Of a stretch of 64,000 bases of DNA, positions 50,437 through 58,866 are shown in pieces (the stretch's first letter is position 1; each line of letters opens with the position of its first letter). Source of the DNA: MKUN01 sp964481425 (GTDB taxonomy: Bacteria; Bacteroidota; Bacteroidia; Chitinophagales; Chitinophagaceae). A program made the position numbers and the translations under genes. Where the stretch lies: contig CAYZTM010000013.1 in NCBI GenBank assembly GCA_964481425.1, positions 1 to 64,000 of the forward strand, written 5' to 3'. The notes under the pieces were generated by a model. The model was not told where the DNA came from and made no database searches. It saw only the letters and a program-made list of their open reading frames with translations.

Positions 50437-51324
50437 TCAATCCTGTGTTATCCGTACTTCCACCCGCATGTTTTTGGTCCTGTTCTCCGGGCTGTCTTCT
50501 TTAAAAGCTGGCCTTGTGCTGCCATAGCCGGTATAGGTGATCCTGTCATGATTGATGCCCTTTTTTATAAGGTAGTCCCGCACTTTCCAGGCACGGTTGT
50601 GCGAAAGCAGGCGTCGGTCCAGCCTGTTCTCTTCAATGCGCAATTCATCTTTGGTCAGGTCTTTTCCTACGTCCCAGTCCTCCGCATCGGTACCAAAGGG
50701 CACACAGCATACGTGCCCCTCTATACGCACATGCATTTGCGGGTTTTGTGCTAATATATTATACAGTTCATCAAGTTCTTCTTCTGAGCCTTTTACATAA
50801 GTATGCCTGTTTACTACGAACTGGACCTTTGCCAGCAGGAACAGGTCGCCTCTTTTGGCATGGCTGAATGAGTCGGGGTTGAAGGGCTTGCCCTTTTTTA
50901 CATAGGTGGGTACCCTTTTTTTTATAATAATACCCCTTGGGGCAATGATATCAACCCGCCTGTCTTCCTGTATGCCTTCCTTGCCGGGTACAGTATCGCG
51001 CTTTATCGCTCCTTTACCGATACATAACTTAAATGCAGTTTTCGAAATTCCCTGTGCTATTAGTCTCTCGCGTACCCGTTGCGCCCTCATGGTGGATAGC
51101 CATTCATTGTGCGGGTCCTTTCCCAGCATATCAGCATAGCCCATCAATAATAATGTATCGGTTTCTGTCGCGCTCTTATTAAGCGATAAGGCTGATACTT
51201 GCTCCAGCGCTTCGTCATTCAGCGAGGTGTCATTCAGCGCAAAATAAATGTGAAAGGTATCCTGCTGCTGTGCAGATGCATTTAGCTGCAGCAATAGGGT
51301 GAGTATAATGAACTGTGTTTTCAC
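50437..51324 (-). CDS. OmpA family protein with two OmpA-like halves
   Basis: A 295-residue exported protein (signal peptide MKTQFIILTLLLQLNASAQ). It appears to hold two OmpA/MotB-like regions: the first about 25-130 (FHIYFALNDTSLNDEALEQV, LLLMGYADMLGKDPHNEWLS, RAQRVRERL) and the second about 165-290 (VQFVVNRHTYVKGSEEELDE, HVRIEGHVC, SHNRAWKVRDYLIKKGI and ITYTGYGSTRPAFKEDSPEN). Both halves have the turn that binds peptidoglycan in part only, so cell wall binding is likely but not sure. Confidence 0.82.
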   Translation of the reverse strand: MKTQFIILTLLLQLNASAQQQDTFHIYFALNDTSLNDEALEQVSALSLNKSATETDTLLLMGYADMLGKDPHNEWLSTMRAQRVRERLIAQGISKTAFKLCIGKGAIKRDTVPGKEGIQEDRRVDIIAPRGIIIKKRVPTYVKKGKPFNPDSFSHAKRGDLFLLAKVQFVVNRHTYVKGSEEELDELYNILAQNPQMHVRIEGHVCCVPFGTDAEDWDVGKDLTKDELRIEENRLDRRLLSHNRAWKVRDYLIKKGINHDRITYTGYGSTRPAFKEDSPENRTKNMRVEVRITQD

Positions 51325-51398
51325 ACTTTCAAATTACAATATTTCATTACCATTTTCCACCTGTTTGGCCACCTCTATATTTATTTTTAAAAATAACT

Positions 51399-51452
51399 AC
51401 TAAAAAATTAGTTGATTAACTAAATAATTAGTAGTTTCACTAAAAGTTTAGT
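51399..51452 (+). promoter_or_regulatory. Triple BlaI-type operator with 20-bp phasing
   Basis: Three dyads ACTAA-N4-TTAGT at 51399-51412, 51419-51432 and 51439-51452, each starting exactly 20 bp after the last, so all lie on the same helix face. The arms contain the TACTA/TAGTA-like core of BlaI/MecI operators. The third site ends 4 nt before the blaI start codon, so bound repressor would block both transcription and the start region: autoregulation. Confidence 0.85.
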
Positions 51453-51456
51453 AGAT

Positions 51457-51852
51457 ATGGCCACAAAAACAACATTCAAAGCCCTTACGAAAGCCGAGGA
51501 GGAAATAATGCAGGTGCTTTGGGAACTGGAGCATGCATTTGTGAAAGATGTAGTGGATGCGCTACCGGTACCTGCTCCGCATTATAATACGGTAAGCACT
51601 ATAATAAAGATACTGGAGGAGAAGGGCTTTGTAGCGCACGAGTCCTTTGGTAAGGCAAACAGGTATTATCCCCTGGTAAATAAGGACGACTACAGCAAAC
51701 GCTCCATGAAGCAATTCGTGAAGAAATACTTCGAAGGCTCTTTTTCCAACATGCTCTCCTTTTTTGCCAAAGAAAAAGATATCAGCGTAAAGGAACTGGA
51801 AGAACTGCTGCAGGAACTCAAAAAAACAGAAACTAAAAATAGAAAGTCATGA
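51457..51852 (+). CDS. blaI: BlaI/MecI family transcriptional repressor
   Basis: A 131-residue winged-helix repressor: LTKAEEEIMQVLWELEHAFV (helix-turn-helix entry), PAPHYNTVSTIIKILEEKGF (recognition helix) and FGKANRYYPLVNKDDYSK (wing), with a C-terminal dimerisation and cleavage region. Its operator lies directly upstream. The stop overlaps the next gene (ATGA), so repressor and sensor protease are co-translated. The classical target, a beta-lactamase gene, is not beside it. Confidence 0.93.
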   Translation: MATKTTFKALTKAEEEIMQVLWELEHAFVKDVVDALPVPAPHYNTVSTIIKILEEKGFVAHESFGKANRYYPLVNKDDYSKRSMKQFVKKYFEGSFSNMLSFFAKEKDISVKELEELLQELKKTETKNRKS

Positions 51853-53057
51853 CGTACTTGATACAGGTAAATACATATGCAGCCATAATGTTGCTGGCTT
51901 ATATGCTGTTGCTGCGCAGCAGACCTATGTACCGTTTTAATCGGGTATACTTGCTTGCCGCTACAATATTGCCCTTTGTTTTGCCCTTTGTGCAGTTGCC
52001 CTTAACGGTGCAGGATAAGATGCCTTCTATTCCTGTATTACAATTCCGCCTGCCCGAGGTAAGGGTAGGGGCAGGAACCTCGACGGATCCCCGGGGATTG
52101 AGCCTTGTCTCCATATTCTGGCTTAGTTATGGACTGGTATGTATAGCTATTTTTATGTACCATATATGGGGCCTGTTGCGCCTGCGGAGGGTGGTGCGGA
52201 ACAATGAGCAAAAAGATCATGACGGCTACGTACTGATGACTGGTACAGGCTATGGCCCCGGCAGCTTTGGCAGGTATATATTCTTTCCTGCTGCGGAAGT
52301 TAATGAGGCGATATTGGCGCATGAGCGCGCGCACATCGCCTTGCACCACACCCGTGATGTCCTGTTCCTGAATTTTTTCCAGGCCTTTGCATGGCCCTCT
52401 TTATTACTGGGCCGGATAAAAAAGGAGCTGAAAGAACTGCATGAGTTCCAGGCCGATGCCATGGCAAATGAAGACAGGCAGAGCTATGCGGAACTGCTTC
52501 TTTCATCGGCACTTGGTATCCGTGCCTTGCCGGAAATGCACTTATTTATTATTCATCCTTTAAAACGAAGAATTATGATGTTACAAAAAAATGGCCCGGG
52601 ATCGCCACTGAAAACTATCCTGTTGAGTTCCTGTACTGTATTGATGCTTGGTGCTTCCGTATTATTTGTTCAAAGCTGCAATAAGAGTAGCAATAAGAGC
52701 AATAAAGGGACAAGTGTAGAGGCCAATACAACATCAAAAACCAATAGTGATGTAGTAAAGGCTCCTGATGTGATGCCCCAATTTAATGGCGACCTGGCGG
52801 GTTTCCTCGGGCAGAATATTCACTACCCGGAGTATGCAAAAGAAAAGAAAATAGAAGGGAGGGTAATGATACATTTTGTGGTCGCATCAGACGGTGCATT
52901 AGTAAACCCTGAAGCTGTAAGATCGCCGGATACTTCTTTGACAAGGGCGGCAATGGATGTGATCAACAGGATGCCGAAATGGCAACCTGCGCGAATGAAA
53001 GATGGTAAGGCAGTGGCTACCGAAATGGTGTTGCCGATTGTATTCAAGCTTCAATAA
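51849..53057 (+). CDS. BlaR1-like M56 peptidase with TonB C-terminal domain
   Basis: A 402-residue membrane sensor. Membrane helices at about 8-22, 34-50, 86-108 and 258-276. Zinc protease motif H158-E-R-A-H162 with Glu 199 in EFQAD as third ligand, on the cytoplasmic side as in BlaR1. Instead of a penicillin-binding sensor, the C-terminus (about 305-402) is a TonB-type domain (YPEYAKEKKIEGRVMIHFVV, MPKWQPARMKDGKAV). Such M56-TonB fusions are frequent in Bacteroidota next to blaI. It likely inactivates BlaI after a signal from the envelope; the signal is unknown. Confidence 0.9.
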   Translation: MTYLIQVNTYAAIMLLAYMLLLRSRPMYRFNRVYLLAATILPFVLPFVQLPLTVQDKMPSIPVLQFRLPEVRVGAGTSTDPRGLSLVSIFWLSYGLVCIAIFMYHIWGLLRLRRVVRNNEQKDHDGYVLMTGTGYGPGSFGRYIFFPAAEVNEAILAHERAHIALHHTRDVLFLNFFQAFAWPSLLLGRIKKELKELHEFQADAMANEDRQSYAELLLSSALGIRALPEMHLFIIHPLKRRIMMLQKNGPGSPLKTILLSSCTVLMLGASVLFVQSCNKSSNKSNKGTSVEANTTSKTNSDVVKAPDVMPQFNGDLAGFLGQNIHYPEYAKEKKIEGRVMIHFVVASDGALVNPEAVRSPDTSLTRAAMDVINRMPKWQPARMKDGKAVATEMVLPIVFKLQ

Positions 53058-53083
53058 AAGGCAATAATACCGGTAATAAATAG

Positions 53084-53112
53084 CACCGCCCGTTCTGTCC
53101 GGGCGGTGTTTT
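53084..53112 (+). terminator. Terminator of the blaI operon
   Basis: CACCGCCC (53084-53091) pairs with GGGCGGTG (53101-53108) around a 9-nt loop, followed by TTTTGTTT. It lies 27 nt after the stop of the sensor gene. Confidence 0.85.
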
Positions 53113-53184
53113 GTTTAGAATTATCCTGTAGCTGATGTTTATACTCATAGAGTATTTTACCTTTTGCCGTATCTTGCGCCCCTT

Positions 53185-54183
53185 ATGAGCAAAGAGATCG
53201 TCGTTAGCGGCATACGTTCCACCGGCTACCTGCACCTGGGCAACTACTTCGGGGCTATGAAGAACTATGTGAAGATGCAGGAAGAATATAATTGCTATTT
53301 TTTCGTAGCAGATTACCATTCGCTTACCACGCACCCGGACCCCAAAGACCTTAAGACAAACGTTTTCCGCGTGGCGGCAGAGAATATCGCCAGCGGCCTT
53401 GACCCTGAGAAGGTGGCCTTATATGCCCAAAGCGATGTGCCGGAGATACCCGAACTATACCTTATGCTCAATATGCTGGCCTACAAAGGCGAGTTGGAAA
53501 AGGTGCCCACCTTCAAGGATAAAGTGCGTACCCAACCCGATAATGTGAACGCCGGACTGCTGACCTATCCTGTGCTTATGGCGGCAGATGTGCTGATTCA
53601 TAAGGCGGTAAAAGTGCCCGTAGGCAAAGACCAGGAACAGCATATAGAGATGGCCCGCAACTTTGCCAACCGCTTCAATCACCGTTATGGAGAGCTCTTT
53701 CCCGAGCCGCAACCTTTTAACTTCGGCAGTGAACTGATCAAAGTGCCCAGCCTCAATGGTGCCGGTAAAATGAGCAAAAGCGAACATGAGAACGCTACTC
53801 TTTACCTTGCGGACAGTGATGACGCGATACGCAAAAAAGTAATGAAGGCCAAGACCGATGCCGGACCAGCTGAACCCAACAGTGAAATGCCCGATTACAT
53901 ACAAAATATCTTCCTGCTGATGCAGTTGGTATCAGCTCCCGATACTGTCGAGACTTACAAGGGTATGTACAATAATTGCAGCATACGCTATGGCGATATG
54001 AAAAAGCAGCTTGCTGAGGACATGGTAGCTTTCATAGCACCTATCCGCGAAAAAGCTATCGAATTACAAAACAATGAGGAGCAACTGCGAAAGATACTGA
54101 AACTGGGTGCGGAGAAAGCCCGCGAAAGTGCGGCAAATACCCTCAATGAAGCACGTAAAATGATAGGGATAAATTATTATTAA
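53185..54183 (+). CDS. trpS: Tryptophan--tRNA ligase
   Basis: Class Ic synthetase for tRNA-Trp, 332 residues. HIGH-type motif in GYLHLGNYFGAMKNYV near the N-terminus, KMSKS at 195-199 in GAGKMSKSEHENATLYL, and YPVLMAADVLIHKAVKVPVG. Start 53185 (MSKEIVVSGIRSTGY) matches the family; the frame extends upstream to 53164 but the upstream ATG is not supported by conservation. A TATCTTG near 53170 is close to a -7 box. Confidence 0.97.
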   Translation: MSKEIVVSGIRSTGYLHLGNYFGAMKNYVKMQEEYNCYFFVADYHSLTTHPDPKDLKTNVFRVAAENIASGLDPEKVALYAQSDVPEIPELYLMLNMLAYKGELEKVPTFKDKVRTQPDNVNAGLLTYPVLMAADVLIHKAVKVPVGKDQEQHIEMARNFANRFNHRYGELFPEPQPFNFGSELIKVPSLNGAGKMSKSEHENATLYLADSDDAIRKKVMKAKTDAGPAEPNSEMPDYIQNIFLLMQLVSAPDTVETYKGMYNNCSIRYGDMKKQLAEDMVAFIAPIREKAIELQNNEEQLRKILKLGAEKARESAANTLNEARKMIGINYY

Positions 54184-54287
54184 TATTATCCCTGGATTTC
54201 CCCGGCCTTCACGTGCATTTTTGCCGAGAGAATGTTATTTTGTGATATGGAGCCGCACAATCCCCTTTTTCAACACTAAACAGAACT

Positions 54288-54923
54288 ATGCCGCAGAAAT
54301 CTACCCCCAAACACATTGCCGTAGCAGGGAACATCGGCGCTGGCAAGACCACGCTGACCACTATGCTCGCAAAACATTACAAGTGGACCCCGCATTTCGA
54401 AGATGTGGACCATAACCCCTACCTGGTAGATTTTTATGACGATATGCATCGCTGGTCCTTCAACCTGCAGATATACTTCCTGAACAATCGCCTGGGCCAG
54501 TTGCTGAACATACGCAACGGTAAGGATACCGTGATACAGGATCGTACCATATACGAAGATGCCTACATCTTTGCGCCCAACCTCTACGAAATGGGCCTGA
54601 TGACCAAACGAGATTTTGAGAACTATGCCTCATTCTTCAATACGCTCCGCCGGATGGTGAACCCGCCCGACCTGCTCATCTACCTCAAAGCCAGCATACC
54701 CAAGCTGGTGGACCAGATACAAAAGCGGGGCAGGGACTATGAAGAGAACATACGCCTCGACTACCTGAAACGCCTGAATACTTTTTACGATAAATGGATA
54801 AGCCAGTACAACGATGGGCCCCTGCTCGTTGTGGATATTGACCATATTAATTTTGCCGATAACGAAGAAGACTTTGCAGAAGTGGTGCGCCGTATAGATG
54901 CACAGATACACGGACTTTTCTAA
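54288..54923 (+). CDS. Deoxynucleoside kinase
   Basis: Phosphorylates deoxyadenosine/deoxyguanosine or related nucleosides for salvage. 211 residues, P-loop GNIGAGKTTLTTML, the ERS-like motif in IQDRTIYEDAYIFA (DRTIYED) and LID region RDYEENIRLDYL. The dNK family call is firm; which nucleoside is used cannot be read. Confidence 0.92.
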   Translation: MPQKSTPKHIAVAGNIGAGKTTLTTMLAKHYKWTPHFEDVDHNPYLVDFYDDMHRWSFNLQIYFLNNRLGQLLNIRNGKDTVIQDRTIYEDAYIFAPNLYEMGLMTKRDFENYASFFNTLRRMVNPPDLLIYLKASIPKLVDQIQKRGRDYEENIRLDYLKRLNTFYDKWISQYNDGPLLVVDIDHINFADNEEDFAEVVRRIDAQIHGLF

Positions 54924-54982
54924 GCATTGTAACTTTTTTCGTTTCGCGGCGATATACTGTCGGTACCAAGCCATCACTGCTC

Positions 54983-57559
54983 ATGAATAAGTTTCTATAC
55001 CTGCTGATCTTATTTTCTCTTGCCGGTGTTCAGTCTTTACGCGCAGGCACCCTGAAAGGGAAGGTCACCGATTCAAAGGGCCAGTCCTTACCCTTTGCCA
55101 TAGTCTATATTCAAAACACTACCATGGGCACCAGCGCCAATGCAGATGGACTTTACCAGCTCAATCTTGCTCCCGGTAACTATAAAGTAGTATGCCAGTA
55201 CATGGGTTTCAGCCAAAGCATCCATACGGTCACGATAAAGGGTATCGAGACGGTAACGCAGGATTTTTCGCTTAAAGACCAGGGCCTTCAGATGAAGGAA
55301 GTGACCATAAAAGATGAGGACCCTGCCTATACCATAATCAGGAAGACCATTGAGAAACGCAGTTTTCACCTGGGGCAGGTAAGGTCTTTTCAAACAGGTA
55401 TATACCTCAAAGGGGTTTTGCGCAACCGTATGCTGCCCGATGTAGGTATAATGAAACTGGTTGCGGGTAAAGATGCAAAGGGAAAGAATAATAAAAAGGA
55501 GATAGCTGAGGCAATGGGTATGGACTCTACCGGTAAGGCAGTGCTATACCTCTGCGAGGAAAAGGCAGATTATTATTCCGAGGAACCCGATAAGCGAAGG
55601 ACTGTTATTCATTCGGTGCGCGAGAGTGGCAATCCCAACGGCCTGGGCTTCTCCCAGATGCCCCCCGTGGTTACTTTTTACGAGAATAACATCAACCTGC
55701 TCGATAACCTCAGTCCCAGGGGCTTCATATCGCCTATCAGCGATAATGCCCTGCATTACTACCGTTACAAATATGAGGGCGAATTCAAAGAGGGCAAATA
55801 CACCATTGATAAAATAAAGGTGATACCAAAGCGGGCGTATGAGCCCCTTTTCCAGGGCGACCTTTATATAGTGGATGGCGACTGGGCCATATATAGTCTC
55901 AGTATGCTCCTGACCAAAAAAAGCGGCATGTCTTTCCTCGATACCATGCGTATCGACCAGGTCTTCCTGCCTTTACGTGAAGATACCTGGGTCATCAAGA
56001 ACCAGGTCTGGTACCCTACCATAAAGGTACTGGGCTTCGATATTACAGGCTATTTCGTTACGGTATATGATAACCAGAAGGTGAACGAGCCCATCCCGGA
56101 CACGATATTCCAAAAGAAGGTGGTCAGCGTATACGACAAACAGGCCAATAAAATAGATACCGGGTACTGGACCAATGTACGTCCTGTACCGCTTGAGGAA
56201 GATGAAAGTGTGGATTATCACGTCAAGGATAGCATCCGTATCCATGATGAAGACCCCCATGTAAAGGACTCCGTTCGCCGCCGGGGCAACAGGCTTGGTC
56301 TTGGGGGGCTGCTGCTAACCGGTGAGACCTTCAATACCAAAGAGTACAAGCAGAGTTTTACATTGAATCCTATATTGCCCGTTTTTGATGGCATGGTCAA
56401 TTACAATACTGTAGAGGGCGTCAATGTAGCGCCAAAGCTCTGGTGGAACTATAAAGCTGATACAGGCAAAACTATAAGCGGTAAGCTGGCAGTACGCTAT
56501 GGCTTGAACAATGCACACTTTAATTCGATCGCAAAACTTGCCTACCGTAATGATGCAAAGGATTGGAAAGGACGCTATTGGGCTATTGGGGTCGAAGGAG
56601 GAAAATATGTATTTCAATATAACCCGGATAACCCGATCCCAGAGTTTTATAATACCATATCCACATTATTCTACCGTAAGAACTATATGAAGATATATGA
56701 GCGCTGGGAGGCAGCCCTTGCCTTTACCCGTAATTATGGTAATGGATTCATGTGGAATGCGAAGACCGAGTTTCAGCACAGAATACCCTTAAATAATACT
56801 ACAGGGTACAACTGGGCATCGGCAAACGTATTGCCATTCACAGATAACCTGCCTTCTGAGTTAAGTACGTATCAATGGTCGGAATATAATGCAGTATTGC
56901 TCAAATTGTCCGTTTCCTACAAGCCCGGCTATACCTATGTGCAATACCCCGATTATAAAATGCCACAGGGGAGCAGGTGGCCTTTGTTCACATTGCAGTA
57001 TGAGAAAGGTATTCCTAACCTGCTCAACAGCATCACTGATTTCGATAAGTGGCGTTTCAGTATAAAGGACGAACTACGCCTTAAAATGCTGGGCAGCATA
57101 TCTTATGTACTGGCTGCGGGCGGCTTTTTCAATACCAATTATGTAGGCATCCCCGACATGAAGCACCTTGACGGCAACCAGACTGCCCTTGCTACACCAT
57201 ACCTGAAGAGCTTCCAACTGGCCCCTTACTACCGGTACAGCAATACAGAGCCCATATACGGTGAGGCACATGTAGAGTACAACCTGCAGGGCCTGCTGAC
57301 CAATAAGATACCCTTATTGCGCCAGGCGCGTTGGTTCCTGCTTATTGGTAACAATACTTTTTATGCCCGTCAAAATGACTATTATACAGAGGCGTTCATA
57401 GGTATTGACAACCTCGGTTGGAAACTCCTTCGCTTCCTGCGTGTCGATTTTGTCGAGTCCTGGGATAACACAGGGGCCAATCATGCCGGTTTCCGTATCG
57501 GCCTTAATGCCAGCAGTGTTATACGGATCAATGTCCGCAATGATAATTCAGAGTGGTAG
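54983..57559 (+). CDS. DUF5686 protein with carboxypeptidase regulatory-like domain
   Basis: An 858-residue outer membrane protein: signal peptide, carboxypeptidase regulatory-like beta domain (about 22-105, GKVTDSKGQSLPFAIVYIQN, GNYKVVCQYMGF), then the DUF5686 region with alternating strands (YTIIRKTIEKRSFHLGQVRS) and a barrel-like C-terminal half ending with INVRND. Length and layout are normal for this Bacteroidota family of unknown function, often placed among TonB-linked outer membrane proteins without a plug domain. Its start lies 59 nt after the nucleoside kinase gene. Confidence 0.9.
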   Translation: MNKFLYLLILFSLAGVQSLRAGTLKGKVTDSKGQSLPFAIVYIQNTTMGTSANADGLYQLNLAPGNYKVVCQYMGFSQSIHTVTIKGIETVTQDFSLKDQGLQMKEVTIKDEDPAYTIIRKTIEKRSFHLGQVRSFQTGIYLKGVLRNRMLPDVGIMKLVAGKDAKGKNNKKEIAEAMGMDSTGKAVLYLCEEKADYYSEEPDKRRTVIHSVRESGNPNGLGFSQMPPVVTFYENNINLLDNLSPRGFISPISDNALHYYRYKYEGEFKEGKYTIDKIKVIPKRAYEPLFQGDLYIVDGDWAIYSLSMLLTKKSGMSFLDTMRIDQVFLPLREDTWVIKNQVWYPTIKVLGFDITGYFVTVYDNQKVNEPIPDTIFQKKVVSVYDKQANKIDTGYWTNVRPVPLEEDESVDYHVKDSIRIHDEDPHVKDSVRRRGNRLGLGGLLLTGETFNTKEYKQSFTLNPILPVFDGMVNYNTVEGVNVAPKLWWNYKADTGKTISGKLAVRYGLNNAHFNSIAKLAYRNDAKDWKGRYWAIGVEGGKYVFQYNPDNPIPEFYNTISTLFYRKNYMKIYERWEAALAFTRNYGNGFMWNAKTEFQHRIPLNNTTGYNWASANVLPFTDNLPSELSTYQWSEYNAVLLKLSVSYKPGYTYVQYPDYKMPQGSRWPLFTLQYEKGIPNLLNSITDFDKWRFSIKDELRLKMLGSISYVLAAGGFFNTNYVGIPDMKHLDGNQTALATPYLKSFQLAPYYRYSNTEPIYGEAHVEYNLQGLLTNKIPLLRQARWFLLIGNNTFYARQNDYYTEAFIGIDNLGWKLLRFLRVDFVESWDNTGANHAGFRIGLNASSVIRINVRNDNSEW

Positions 57560-57624
57560 GTTATACCCGATTCTTAATCGCTCGTTAAGCAGTTCTAAAG
57601 GCCGGGTTAACGAGGCTTGAAAAT

Positions 57625-57655
57625 TTTGTATCGGCTGTTTGTCGTCGCATCTTTG
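57625..57655 (+). promoter_or_regulatory. Promoter of tiny-peptide unit 1
   Basis: TTTG at 57625-57628, 19-nt spacer, CATCTTTG (near-consensus -7) at 57648-57655. Transcript start about 57660, leader about 23 nt. Confidence 0.7.
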
Positions 57656-57682
57656 TGTCATCAAAGCAAAACGAAAAAGATC

Positions 57683-57772
57683 ATGAAAACGATAAATACA
57701 AACAACGCCATGAAAAGTATAGTACTGTTCGCCGGAATGCTTTCCTGCTTCGTACTTGCTATCATCTTCTAA
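57683..57772 (+). CDS. Tiny hydrophobic peptide, copy 1 (29 aa)
   Basis: Translation is MKTINTNNA followed by MKSIVLFAGMLSCFVLAIIF and stop. Start at 57683 or, with only 20 residues, 57710. The 20-residue core is one membrane helix and has an LSC sequence, but no residues after the helix, so it is not an ordinary lipoprotein. The second copy shares the core (LSCFVLAII) while flanking codons differ, which indicates selection on the peptide. Size and tandem arrangement recall type I toxins such as Ibs, but no antisense RNA is evident. Confidence 0.6.
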   Translation: MKTINTNNAMKSIVLFAGMLSCFVLAIIF

Positions 57773-57811
57773 ATACAGCCCCTGGTCATCCAACCATGAA
57801 ACATATTTGGA

Positions 57812-57836
57812 TCCCTCGCCTAAAGCGGGGGATTTT
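57812..57836 (+). terminator. Terminator of tiny-peptide unit 1
   Basis: TCCCTCGC (57812-57819) pairs with GCGGGGGA (57825-57832) with one G-T pair, followed by TTTTCATTT. Transcript length is about 175 nt. Confidence 0.75.
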
Positions 57837-57893
57837 CATTTCTTAACCAGTCGTTAAGCAGTTCTAAAGGCCGGGTTAACGAAGCTTGAAAAT

Positions 57894-57924
57894 TTTGTAT
57901 CGGCTGTTTGTCGCAGCATCTTTG
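57894..57924 (+). promoter_or_regulatory. Promoter of tiny-peptide unit 2
   Basis: TTTG at 57894-57897, 19-nt spacer, CATCTTTG at 57917-57924, the same as in unit 1. Confidence 0.7.
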
Positions 57925-57944
57925 TGTCATCAAAGCAAACAACC

Positions 57945-58037
57945 ATGAAAGCAGCATATACCAATAACGACGCCATGAAAAAGATAATGTTTTTTGCAGG
58001 TTTTCTTTCCTGCTTCGTTCTGGCCATTATCATCTAA
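57945..58037 (+). CDS. Tiny hydrophobic peptide, copy 2 (30 aa)
   Basis: Translation is MKAAYTNNDA followed by MKKIMFFAGFLSCFVLAIII and stop. Start at 57945 or at the inner ATG 57975. Shares SCFVLAI and the two-ATG layout with copy 1; the N-terminal nine codons differ more than the core. It has its own promoter and terminator. Confidence 0.6.
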   Translation: MKAAYTNNDAMKKIMFFAGFLSCFVLAIII

Positions 58038-58070
58038 GCAGCCTCTTATCACCATATACCATGAAACACC

Positions 58071-58097
58071 AAGTCCTGCCTCACAGGACTTTTTTTT
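58071..58097. terminator. Terminator between tiny-peptide unit 2 and xth
   Basis: AAGTCCTG (58071-58078) pairs with CAGGACTT (58084-58091), followed by a T-run to 58097. It ends the plus-strand unit; the convergent xth gene stops at 58096 and may use it too. Confidence 0.88.
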
Positions 58098-58860
58098 ATA
58101 ACTCCAGATGCAGGTACACCGGGCAGTGGTCGGAGTGTTTTACCATAGGGTATATCTCTGCTGCTTTTATCTGCGCTCTGAGTGGTTCCGTAACATTTAT
58201 GTAATCGATACGCCAGCCTTTGTTATTGTTCCGGGCATTTGCCCTGAGGCTCCACCAGGTGTAGTGATGCGGGTCGGGGTTCAGCTGGCGAAAGCTATCT
58301 ACAAAACCATGCTCAAAGAACTTATCCATCCAGGCCCTCTCTTCCGGCAAAAAACCGGAGGAGTTCTTATTGCTTACCGGGTTATGGATGTCTATGGGCT
58401 TGTGGCAGATATTGTAGTCGCCGCAAACTATTAAGCGGGGCCTTGTTTTTCTAAGCTCGCCGAGGTAGCCGAAGAATTCATCCAGCCACTGGTATTTGTA
58501 GGTCTGCCTTTCTTCCCCCGAGGTGCCGCTCGGGAAGTAGGCATTGATCAATGTAGTATCTCCATAATCAGCGCGGATGACCCGGCCTTCAAAGTCGCTT
58601 TGACTGATCCCATTGCCATAATGCACCTGGTCAGGCTTTATTTTTGAGAATATGGCCACACCGCTGTATCCTTTCTTCTGTGCAGGGAACCAGTGGTCCT
58701 GGTATCCCAGGGCTTCTATTGCACTTGTATCCACATCTTCCTTGGTGGCTTTTATTTCTTGCAGGCATATTATGTCCGCCGGGTCGGTTTTCAGCCAGTC
58801 GGTAAAGCCTTTCTTTATGGCGCTTCTCAGCCCATTTACATTATAACTTACGATACGCAT
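58096..58860 (-). CDS. xth: Exodeoxyribonuclease III
   Basis: AP endonuclease/3'-5' exonuclease of base excision repair, 254 residues. Motifs: RIVSYNVNGLRSAIKKGF, DIICLQEIKA (metal Glu), GYSGVAIFSK, LINAYFPSG, VCGDYNICHKPIDIHNP (catalytic Asp/Asn) and the end RIDYINV with HSDHCPVYLHL (catalytic His). It starts 6 nt after the end of the heme-binding protein gene and may be co-transcribed with it. Confidence 0.96.
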   Translation of the reverse strand: MRIVSYNVNGLRSAIKKGFTDWLKTDPADIICLQEIKATKEDVDTSAIEALGYQDHWFPAQKKGYSGVAIFSKIKPDQVHYGNGISQSDFEGRVIRADYGDTTLINAYFPSGTSGEERQTYKYQWLDEFFGYLGELRKTRPRLIVCGDYNICHKPIDIHNPVSNKNSSGFLPEERAWMDKFFEHGFVDSFRQLNPDPHHYTWWSLRANARNNNKGWRIDYINVTEPLRAQIKAAEIYPMVKHSDHCPVYLHLEL

Positions 58861-58866
58861 CTCTTT

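Larger units (their letters stand above)
57571..58097 (+). repeat. Tandem duplication of a tiny-peptide transcription unit
   Basis: Unit 1 (57571-57840) and unit 2 (57840-58097) each contain the same ~100-nt leader (TCGTTAAGCAGTTCTAAAGG, then GGCTGTTTGTCG), a promoter, a ~30-codon gene, a conserved ACCATGAAAC and a terminator. Leader identity is close to complete over about 75 nt, higher than in the coding parts. Confidence 0.9.
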
